DNA of 39,940 bases from Paraburkholderia sp. CNPSo 3274 (GTDB lineage: Bacteria > Pseudomonadota > Gammaproteobacteria > Burkholderiales > Burkholderiaceae). Positions 25,673 through 32,329 of the stretch are shown here, piece by piece. A program made the position numbers and the translations under genes. Location: the NCBI RefSeq assembly GCF_024206475.1, contig NZ_JAMBPR010000075.1, forward strand, positions 1 to 39,940, in the 5' to 3' direction. Below the pieces are notes generated by a model. It made no database searches. It worked only from the letters and a program-made list of their open reading frames with translations, and had not been told where the DNA came from. The stretch's first letter is position 1, and every line of letters begins with the position of its first letter.

Positions 25673-26528
25673 ACACTTTGTCGTACTGATACACGCCGCG
25701 GCCGGTCTTGCGGCCGAGCTGGCCCGCCGCGACCATCTCGCGCAGCAGCGGGCACGCGCGATACTTCGAGTCGCCGAAGTCCTTCAGGAACACATCCATC
25801 ACCGAAAGACACACGTCGAGGCCGATCAGGTCCGCCAGCGCAAGCGGGCCGATCGGATGATTGGCGCCGAGCTTCATACCGGCGTCGATCTCCTCGGCGC
25901 TCGCAATGCCTTCCGCGAGCACGAAAAACGCTTCGTTGATCATTGGGACCAGAATGCGGTTCACCACGAAGCCCGGTGCGTTCTTCACGGCGATCGGCGT
26001 CTTCTCGAGGCGCAGCGCCATTTCGCGCACCGACTCGGCCACGTCCGGGCGCGTCTGCAGGCCGCGGATCACCTCGACGAGCGGCATCATCGGCACCGGG
26101 TTGAAGAAGTGCATGCCGATGAAGCGCGACGGGTCGGCGAGCGTGGTCGCCAGCGCCGTGATCGAGATCGACGAGGTATTCGACGCGACGATCGCGTCGG
26201 GGCGAGCCGCGGCTTCGATCTGTTTGAGAATGCGTGTCTTGAGCTCGGCGTTCTCGGTCGCCGCCTCGATCACGAGATCGACGCTCGCGAGTCGCTGGTA
26301 GTCGGTGGTCGTTTCGATGCGTGCGAGCGCGGCGTCGCGCGCGACGGCTTCGAGCTTGCCCTTCGAGACGAGCCGCTCGAGGCTATGGGTGAGCGTGGCG
26401 ACGCCCTTGGCGAGCGCCGCATCGGTGACGTCGATTATCACCGCCTTGAGCCCCGCCACCGCCACCGCCTGGGCGATGCCGTTGCCCATCGTGCCTGCGC
26501 CCACGATACCTACCGATTCGATTGCCAT
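25668..26528 (-). CDS. 3-hydroxybutyryl-CoA dehydrogenase family enzyme
   Basis: The 286-residue protein is a short-form L-3-hydroxyacyl-CoA dehydrogenase that oxidises 3-hydroxybutyryl-CoA with NAD(P) or runs the reverse reaction. The Rossmann motif is GAGTMG (G10, G12, G15). The catalytic region is NTSSISI (S119-S120), IGMHFFNPVPMMPLVEVI (H140, E152), and KNAPGFVVNRIL with the conserved Asn. The C-terminal domain ends in GRKTGRGVYQYD. Length fits the PaaH/Hbd/FadB2 group. It is not in a beta-oxidation or PHB cluster here, so substrate and pathway are not fixed by context. A promoter should lie in the 180 bases before 26529. Confidence 0.93.
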   Translation of the reverse strand: MAIESVGIVGAGTMGNGIAQAVAVAGLKAVIIDVTDAALAKGVATLTHSLERLVSKGKLEAVARDAALARIETTTDYQRLASVDLVIEAATENAELKTRILKQIEAAARPDAIVASNTSSISITALATTLADPSRFIGMHFFNPVPMMPLVEVIRGLQTRPDVAESVREMALRLEKTPIAVKNAPGFVVNRILVPMINEAFFVLAEGIASAEEIDAGMKLGANHPIGPLALADLIGLDVCLSVMDVFLKDFGDSKYRACPLLREMVAAGQLGRKTGRGVYQYDKVS

Positions 26529-26713
26529 GCCTCGTCCTCACTCCTTGTCTGCGACGCCGGCGTGTCGCTATGGAAAATGCCGGTCATGCGGCGCAACGCG
26601 TGGTGCACCGCACCAATACCCACAGTGTAACGGGTTGTGGGAATCGACCGGAACTCGCGTGACGGGAGCACCTGCGGCAAAGTGCCTGCGCGGCGGCGTG
26701 AAGACCCTGCCGG

Positions 26714-27034
26714 TCAGGCGCCGGCGATCCGGCCGTAGTCGATTGCAGTGCGTGTATAGAAGAGTTCGACGCCGCCCGCTTCCAGTGTGACGAGGAGCGC
26801 GTCGATGGAGGGCTCGTCGGCGACGATCAGCACCACGGTGGGCTCGTCGGCCAAATCGAAGAAGTGGGCGGCGTGCATCTTTCCGTGGGCGTCGAGGCCT
26901 TCGTAGCCTTCCAGCACGGTGATGCCGTAGACGCCCTGCGCACGCGCGGCGTCGATGATCCACGCGACCACCGACTTGTGGCCCTTCTTGTGCTTGCGGC
27001 TCGTGTAGAGCGTGAGTTGACTGCCTGCGGGCAT
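26714..27034 (-). CDS. DUF190 family, PII-like small protein
   Basis: The 106-residue protein has the DUF190 pattern: MPAGSQLTLYTSRKHKKGHK, then VVAWIIDAARAQGVYGITVLEGYEGL, HAAHFFDLADEPTVVLIVAD and a C-terminal GGVELFYTR. DUF190 proteins have a ferredoxin-like fold related to PII signalling proteins and often sit beside the CrcB/FEX fluoride channel or cation transporters. No such partner is adjacent here. The ATG at 27034 was preferred to the one at 27046 because GGAGG is five bases before it. The biochemical role is unknown; small-molecule sensing is an inference from the PII-like fold. Confidence 0.85.
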   Translation of the reverse strand: MPAGSQLTLYTSRKHKKGHKSVVAWIIDAARAQGVYGITVLEGYEGLDAHGKMHAAHFFDLADEPTVVLIVADEPSIDALLVTLEAGGVELFYTRTAIDYGRIAGA

Positions 27035-27143
27035 GGGCACCTCCATGCAGTCGGAAATACAGTCATTAGGCGCCGCGCGACAGGCGGCATGCAAAAAAAT
27101 TCTAGCACGCGCCCTGACACACGCCGGCATGCCCGCTGCCGCC

Positions 27144-27713
27144 CTAGAAGTTGTACTGGAAGTAGATCTGACTGAAGTTCGTACCCGGATTCGGCTCCTT
27201 GATATCTGCGTTCGACAAATGCTGAAAACGGAACCCTGCTTGATAGTTCCCGTGCTCGCCGAACTGCGCCCCAACACCGACCATGTCAACGAACTGGAAC
27301 GACGTCGATGTCGCGCGGTCGGGCGTCTGCCGTACGTGCGAGAGAAAGTGCAAGCCCACGCCCGCCTCGATGAACGGCCTGAACCAGCCGCTGTCCTTGA
27401 TGAAGCGGAAAACGGGCGTCACGCCGTATTCCCAGATATGCGAGTAGACAGCATCGGGCGCGTTCAGCTTCCAGTAGGCGACATGTGCCTCGCCAAGCAG
27501 TGTGAAGTGATACCCGCCGATATGCCACCACTGCAGGCCCGGATCCCACACGAGAGCGAGATCGAGCTTTTTCACGTCGTGGTCCGCTACGCCCGCCCCG
27601 AGCTGTACGCCGAATGTGTTGTCTGCTTGCGCGCTAGCCGCGCCGAAAGCACAAAGCGCGGTGAGCGCCCCACGCGCCGCATGAGCGTGCCAGACGAATC
27701 TTCTTGCTTTCAT
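27144..27713 (-). CDS. PagL-like lipid A 3-O-deacylase / acyloxyacyl hydrolase family
   Basis: The 189-residue product has a signal peptide (MKARRFVWHAHAARG..., predicted cleavage after AQA at residue 30) and an alternating-hydrophobicity pattern of a small outer-membrane barrel ending in aromatic F (YFQYNF). The C-terminal motif FQHLSNADIKEPNPGTNF supplies H165 and S167, the catalytic His-x-Ser of PagL enzymes, which remove the 3-linked acyl chain of lipid A. The third triad residue, a Glu about 11-12 residues after the Ser in PagL, is Thr178 or Asn179 here, so activity is not certain. The start at 27713 was chosen because the signal peptide begins there. An AT-rich intergenic island lies upstream. 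Confidence 0.83.
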   Translation of the reverse strand: MKARRFVWHAHAARGALTALCAFGAASAQADNTFGVQLGAGVADHDVKKLDLALVWDPGLQWWHIGGYHFTLLGEAHVAYWKLNAPDAVYSHIWEYGVTPVFRFIKDSGWFRPFIEAGVGLHFLSHVRQTPDRATSTSFQFVDMVGVGAQFGEHGNYQAGFRFQHLSNADIKEPNPGTNFSQIYFQYNF

Positions 27714-28352
27714 ATAGATCCCCGATTCGATCGATTCGGCATGACGCCATGCATCGGGCACAACCACGATTTGCGCAGGTTCGGCATCAGCACAAATTCC
27801 ATACAAATACACCAGGCACTTGTCATTCGGACAGAACAAATACCATCACGCTCAAATGTTCAGTAATGAACCCACGCGCATATGAGAGCGAAGTTTAGCG
27901 TCGAAAAGTCGAACGCGCTCGCTGGCGCGCCCGCAGACCGCCCGCCCGTAAGGCCCTGCGGCTTGATAAAGACTGACTGACAGCTTTCAGTTTTCGATTA
28001 TTGAATCAGGCAACCCGTACTGATCGATTATTTACGGAAGAATTTACGAAATACGGACTCACCTTGTTAACGAATCCGTCTCAATTACTGCCTTTCGATT
28101 TACAGAGCGTTCAAATTCGTGAATATCAATTTTCCGATTTGCTGACCGTCCCGATATTCCTCTGCGTAAAACCGGTATGACGTTTGGACTCGGGTATTCC
28201 CGAACATCGCGGAATGCGCCGCGTAGCTGTACCCAAATTGAGGACAGACAGCGCGCGAGCCCCTCGCATAATCCGCGTGAATTGTGATCCGCGGCAAACA
28301 ACAACGTCATAACCCTTGCCACGCTCACGTCCCGATGCTTAGGAGGAGACAC
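27714..28352. other. AT-rich intergenic island
   Basis: About 640 bases separate the PagL-like gene from the MFS transporter gene. The part from about 27960 to 28200 is strikingly AT-rich for this genome: 28021-28080 is about 38% GC by count, while the genes around it look well above 60%. A 65-codon frame on the minus strand (28100-28297, TTG start) reads like a protein in places but has no family likeness and no clear ribosome-binding site. No insertion-sequence ends or tRNA were recognised. Confidence 0.6.
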
Positions 28353-29756
28353 ATGAGCCCAATCCCGCAAGGGCATGCTTCGCGCGTGCCGCAAACGTCC
28401 GCGCAAGCGCAGTCAAACGGTGCAGCCGCCACCGAACAAGTCACGCGCAAGGTCTCGCGCCATTTGCTCGGCTTCCTGTTCCTGCTATTCGTCGTCTCGT
28501 TCCTCGATCGCATCAACATCGGCTTCGCGGGCCTGACGATGATGAAGGACCTCGGCCTGTCGAGCACGCAGTTCGGCTTCGCCACCACCCTCTTCTACAT
28601 CGCCTATATCGCGTGCGGCATTCCGGGCAATCTGATGCTCGCGCGCGTGGGTGCGCGCCGCTGGATCAGCTTCATCATGATCGCATGGGGCCTCGCCTCC
28701 ACCGCGACGATGTTCGCCACCAACGCCACCACGCTCTACTGGCTGCGCATGCTCGTCGGCGTGACCGAGGCAGGCTTCCTGCCCGGCATGCTGCTCTATC
28801 TCACCTGCTGGTTCCCGAGCGCGTGGCGCGCCCGGGCAAACGCCCTCTTCATGATCGCGATGCCCGTGACGGCCGCGCTCGGCTCCGCAGTCTCGGGCTT
28901 TATCCTCAAGCTCGACGGCCATGCGGGACTCGCCGGCTGGCAGTGGCTCTTCGTTCTTGAAGGCATGCCCGCAGCGCTGCTCGGCTGCGTGGCGTACTTC
29001 TACCTGGACGACACGCCGCGCGCCGCGCGCTGGCTCAGCACGGAAGAAAAGCGCACGCTCGAAGCCGCGCTTGCCGAGCCGGCCGATGCCCTCGCTTCGC
29101 CCACGGCGCACGCAGCGAGCGAGCGCAGCCTCTGGCAGCAGTTGCGCTCGCCGGTGGTCCTGCGCTTCGCGGCGGCGTACTTCTGCCTCGTCAATACGCT
29201 CGCGATGGTCGCAGTGTGGGCACCGCTGATCGTGAAAGGCTTCAGCGCCGGGGCGAGCAACGTCACCGTGGGCCTGGTCGCGACGATTCCGCAGCTCGTC
29301 ACCATCGTCGCGATGATCGCGTGGGGGCGCAGCTCGGACCGGCGGCAGGAACGCAAATGGCACCTCGCCGCGCCGATGCTGCTCTCCGGGCTTGGCTGCG
29401 TGTTGACGGCGCAAGGCGGCGCGCCGCTCGTGCAGTTGCTTGGCGTGTGCCTCGCATCGGCGGGGTCTTACACGGCGATGTCGATCTTCTGGACCACGCC
29501 CGATCAGGCGTTCACGCCGCAGGCGCGCGCGGTAGGTATTGCCGTGATCAATGCGATTGGCAATATCAGTTCGGCGGCAAATCCGCTCGTGGTGGGCTGG
29601 CTCAAGGATGCGACGCACAGCTATGCCGCGGGGCTCGTTTATTCCGCGGTGCTGCTCGTGTTGGGGGCGGCGATCGTCGCGACGTTGCCGATCGGGCGTG
29701 GCGGTCGCAGCACTCGAGAAAAGGACGCGAAAGCCGTGCCTCGCGCCGCGGCTTGA
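28353..29756 (+). CDS. MFS transporter, anion:cation symporter (ACS) type
   Basis: The 467-residue inner-membrane protein has about 12 hydrophobic segments split by a central cytoplasmic loop. The first helix contains FLDRINIGFAGL, typical of the ACS family (phthalate, tartrate, hexuronate and related carboxylate permeases), followed by GARRWISFIMIAWGL and the LRMLVGVTEAGFLPGM motif. A Ser/Gln/Ala-rich N-terminal tail of about 35 residues precedes it. AGGAGGA at 28341-28347 is a strong ribosome-binding site for the ATG. No catabolic gene or regulator is adjacent, so the substrate (probably an organic acid anion) cannot be named. A bidirectional terminator follows. Confidence 0.9.
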   Translation: MSPIPQGHASRVPQTSAQAQSNGAAATEQVTRKVSRHLLGFLFLLFVVSFLDRINIGFAGLTMMKDLGLSSTQFGFATTLFYIAYIACGIPGNLMLARVGARRWISFIMIAWGLASTATMFATNATTLYWLRMLVGVTEAGFLPGMLLYLTCWFPSAWRARANALFMIAMPVTAALGSAVSGFILKLDGHAGLAGWQWLFVLEGMPAALLGCVAYFYLDDTPRAARWLSTEEKRTLEAALAEPADALASPTAHAASERSLWQQLRSPVVLRFAAAYFCLVNTLAMVAVWAPLIVKGFSAGASNVTVGLVATIPQLVTIVAMIAWGRSSDRRQERKWHLAAPMLLSGLGCVLTAQGGAPLVQLLGVCLASAGSYTAMSIFWTTPDQAFTPQARAVGIAVINAIGNISSAANPLVVGWLKDATHSYAAGLVYSAVLLVLGAAIVATLPIGRGGRSTREKDAKAVPRAAA

Positions 29757-29772
29757 GCGAGCTTGAGAGTGC

Positions 29773-29803
29773 AAAACGCGCGACGGCAATCGTCGCGCGT
29801 TTT
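29773..29803. terminator. bidirectional intrinsic terminator, MFS / EamA
   Basis: AAAACGCGCGACG (29773-29785) and CGTCGCGCGTTTT (29791-29803) are perfect 13-bp arms with a 5-base loop; the A and T ends serve as T-tracts in either direction. It lies 17 bases after the MFS stop and about 90 bases from the EamA stop. Confidence 0.88.
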
Positions 29804-29896
29804 CGTTGATCCCGCTCGTAAAGCAGTGCGTGGCGGCTCGCCCGTATGGCGCTCGCAGCGCACCTGCTTCGCCCGCGCCGTGCGGGCGCTCCCCTG

Positions 29897-30835
29897 CTAG
29901 CGTTCCGCGCCTGCCCCGCTGCGGCGCGCGGTGAATCCCGGCAAGCGCTTCACGAAGCCTGTTGCGAGCGCGGTGCCCACGAGAATCGCCGCGCACGCCT
30001 CGACCATGCCCATCGACACTCGCTCGCCGAGAAAGAGCGCGCCCCACAGAATGCCGAAGATCGGGATCACGAACGTCACCGTAATCGCGCGCGCCGGCCC
30101 CACTGCTGCGATCAGCCGGAAGAACAACAAATACGCGATACCCGTGCACGCCACGCCAAGGCCGAGCACCGCGCCCCACGCATGCAGCGAGATGGGCGCA
30201 GCGGGCCAGGTTGCCATGGCGAACGGCGCGAGCACGAGCGTCGCGCCCGTCATCGTCCCGGCAGCGACCGTGAGCGGATCGGCGCCCGTGAGATGGCGCT
30301 TCGTATAGCTCGCGGCAACGCCGTAAAGCGCCGCTGCGACCAGCGCCGCGAGGGCGGCAAGCGCAGCGCTTGTGGGTGACGCGCCGCCGCCGGCGTGCGT
30401 CACGACCTGATCCCACACCAGCGCGAGCACACCTGCGAAGCCGATTGCCAGCCCGACCACACGCAACCCGCTCAGACGATCCTTGAGCCAGACATACGCG
30501 ACGACTGCGCCCCACAGCGGCGTGGTCGCGTTGATGACGGACGTGACGCCCGCGGAGAGGGTGAGTTCGGCCCAAGCGAAGAGACAGAACGGCGCGGCCG
30601 AATTAAGGATGCCGACTATGAAGAGCGGCCACGCGCGTTCGCGCAGCGTGCCGAGCGCTTCGCGTGCGGGGCGCCGTGAAAACAGCACGAGCAGAAGGAA
30701 CAGCGCGCCGATGCCGACGCGCAGCGCCATCAGCGGTGCGACGCCGAAGTCGGTCACGCCGACGCGGATGAACAGAAACGACCCGCCCCATAGGGCGGCG
30801 AGGAGGACCAGTTGCGCGAGTTCGATCGGGTTCAT
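29897..30835 (-). CDS. EamA/DMT-family transporter
   Basis: The 312-residue protein has ten hydrophobic segments formed by two EamA repeats of about 140 residues each (residues about 8-140 and 155-295). Typical starts are AALWGGSFLFIRVGV and the second-repeat AALYGVAASYTKRHL. Such drug/metabolite transporters export amino acids or other small metabolites. A conserved ATTPLWGAVVAYVWLKDRLS block and the VTFVIPIFGILWGALFLGE block fit the family. No neighbouring gene points to a substrate. The start at 30835 is the first Met of the frame and begins directly in the first helix. Confidence 0.88.
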   Translation of the reverse strand: MNPIELAQLVLLAALWGGSFLFIRVGVTDFGVAPLMALRVGIGALFLLLVLFSRRPAREALGTLRERAWPLFIVGILNSAAPFCLFAWAELTLSAGVTSVINATTPLWGAVVAYVWLKDRLSGLRVVGLAIGFAGVLALVWDQVVTHAGGGASPTSAALAALAALVAAALYGVAASYTKRHLTGADPLTVAAGTMTGATLVLAPFAMATWPAAPISLHAWGAVLGLGVACTGIAYLLFFRLIAAVGPARAITVTFVIPIFGILWGALFLGERVSMGMVEACAAILVGTALATGFVKRLPGFTARRSGAGAER

Positions 30836-31040
30836 GTGAAGTGGCGCTGAGTGAGCATGGGGTTGCGCGCGGGTGCGCGATTCTACGAATCACGGGCGCG
30901 AAGTACGCGTATCGTAAGGCGAGCGGCACGCGCCGTATAACGAAGGATTCTCACCGATATGTGAGGAAAATTGACAGCCGGATCTTGCGGTGTCGTTCGT
31001 GCGCATGCGTGTCGCGTGTTGTGCTTGTTTTGCAGCGCGC

Positions 31041-31081
31041 AAAAAGGACAAAGCCCGCGTAATCTTTCGACTACGCGGGCT
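31041..31081 (-). terminator. terminator of tRNA-Pro
   Basis: Read on the minus strand, AGCCCGCGTA and TACGCGGGCT (31072-31081 and 31052-31061) form a 10-bp stem with a 10-base loop, followed by TTTGTCCTTTTTG. It begins nine bases after the tRNA 3' end. Confidence 0.85.
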
Positions 31082-31085
31082 CTAT

Positions 31086-31166
<81 letters not shown>

Positions 31167-31176
31167 AGAGCTAGAA

Positions 31177-31205
31177 AGTATAACAGAGAGTTTCTCTAAT
31201 TAGAA
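31177..31205 (-). promoter_or_regulatory. possible promoter of tRNA-Pro
   Basis: On the minus strand a good -10 element TATACT (31177-31182) lies 10 bases before the tRNA, with a weak -35 TTCTAA (31200-31205) at a 17-base spacing. Confidence 0.45.
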
Positions 31206-31259
31206 CCGCTTCGCACGTAATTCGTGAACGACTCACATGCATGCGTCCAAAGAGGTGTT

Positions 31260-31658
31260 TCAGCGCCCAAGCGCATCGAGCACATGCAGCAATTCCTTGC
31301 GCAACTGATCGACGTCCACGAGCGCGGCCGTGCCTTCAGCAGCGGGCGCCCCCACTGCTTCGGACTGCCCGGCTTCGCCGGCCGCCGCTCCATGCGAGTC
31401 GAGCCGATTGCGCGCGCCGTTGATCGTGAACCCCTGCTCGTACAGCAGTTCGCGAATGCGACGGATCAGCAATACCTCGTGATGCTGGTAATAGCGACGA
31501 TTGCCGCGCCGCTTCACCGGCTTCAACTGCGTGAACTCCTGCTCCCAATACCGCAGTACGTGAGGCTTCACGCCGCACAGCTCGCTCACCTCGCCAATGG
31601 TGAAGTAGCGCTTGGCGGGTATGGGGGGCAAGACGACCTTTTCGCTTGTCGATGTCAT
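31260..31658 (-). CDS. MerR-family transcriptional regulator next to ihfA
   Basis: The 132-residue protein has an N-terminal MerR helix-turn-helix: RYFTIGEVSELCGVKPHVLR at about residues 17-36, followed by YWEQEFTQLKPVKRRGNRRYY and VLLIRRIRELLYEQGFTI. The C-terminal part is an Ala/Gly-rich linker and a short amphipathic helix (DVDQLRKELLHVLDAL), with no metal-binding cysteines. This gene type is conserved downstream of ihfA in many proteobacteria, but its target is unknown. The start at 31658 (MTSTSEK) was preferred to a TTG at 31688; neither has a strong ribosome-binding site. A 14-bp tandem repeat lies between it and ihfA. Confidence 0.88.
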   Translation of the reverse strand: MTSTSEKVVLPPIPAKRYFTIGEVSELCGVKPHVLRYWEQEFTQLKPVKRRGNRRYYQHHEVLLIRRIRELLYEQGFTINGARNRLDSHGAAAGEAGQSEAVGAPAAEGTAALVDVDQLRKELLHVLDALGR

Positions 31659-31763
31659 CGCCGGGTTGCCGTCGTGGTGGTTGCGCAATGAGGCGTCGCC
31701 GCCTGGGTCCTTGGAATCCGCTATTTCTACTTATTCGTTCACGCCCGCCATATTGCCACCGCC

Positions 31764-31811
31764 GCGGGCGTACCGGCGCGGGCGTACCGGCGCGGGCGTA
31801 CCGGCGCGGGC
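31764..31811. repeat. 14-bp tandem repeat, 3.4 copies
   Basis: The unit GCGGGCGTACCGGC is repeated perfectly at 31764-31777, 31778-31791 and 31792-31805, followed by GCGGGC. It lies in the 170-base gap between ihfA and the MerR-type gene. Perfect short arrays are prone to slippage, so copy number may vary among strains. Confidence 0.95.
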
Positions 31812-31827
31812 AGACAAGCTCAACGCA

Positions 31828-32238
31828 TCAACGCGGGAAGCTCGCCTCGGCGCCGCTCTCCACGAGCGCCTTCAACTTCTGGCTCGCATGGAACGTCACC
31901 ACGCGACGGGCCGCGATGGGTATCGCCTCGCCCGTCTTCGGGTTACGGCCGGGTCGTTGCGGCTTGTCGCGCAACTGAAAATTGCCGAAGCCGGAAAGCT
32001 TCACGCTGTCGCCGCTTTCAAGCGCGTCGCGAATCACTTCGAAGAAGGCTTCGACCATGTCTTTCGCTTCGCGCTTGTTGAGACCGACGTTGTCGAACAA
32101 CAGCTCAGCGAGTTCGGCTTTCGTCAGCGTGGGCGTGTCGTTCGTGGCGCTTGCCGACGAGGCAGGAATGTCGCGAATCATGGCGCTACGCTGTGCCGCA
32201 AGAAGGGCTTCGAAATCACTCGAGTTCATTTCGTTCAT
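31828..32238 (-). CDS. ihfA: IHF subunit alpha
   Basis: The 136-residue protein is the alpha subunit of integration host factor, which bends DNA in recombination, replication and transcription. The HU/IHF fold starts at about residue 37 (PTLTKAELAELLFDNVGLNK), and the DNA-binding arm RDKPQRPGRNPKTGEAIPI with its intercalating proline is intact. About 35 extra N-terminal residues (MNEMNSSDFEALLAAQRS...) precede the fold. E. coli IhfA has 99 residues; the extension appears real because the frame is open and starts with Met, but a shorter start at the internal Met near residue 20 is possible. It lies 91 bases after pheT, the usual pheT-ihfA order. Confidence 0.95.
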   Translation of the reverse strand: MNEMNSSDFEALLAAQRSAMIRDIPASSASATNDTPTLTKAELAELLFDNVGLNKREAKDMVEAFFEVIRDALESGDSVKLSGFGNFQLRDKPQRPGRNPKTGEAIPIAARRVVTFHASQKLKALVESGAEASFPR

Positions 32239-32329
32239 CTATCTATGCAATGGCGCGCTGCCGGCTGCGGGGTCGACTTGCAACCTCGCAAACCGGAAGC
32301 CGATGTCGGTACGTGATGAGCCGAGGAGC

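Noticed and set aside
28100..28297. 65-codon minus-strand frame in the AT-rich island
   Set aside because: It starts at TTG, lacks a clear ribosome-binding site and shows no family likeness; kept only as part of the intergenic description.
31764..31811. Possible CRISPR-like repeats
   Set aside because: The 14-bp units are directly adjacent with no spacers, so this is a simple tandem repeat.
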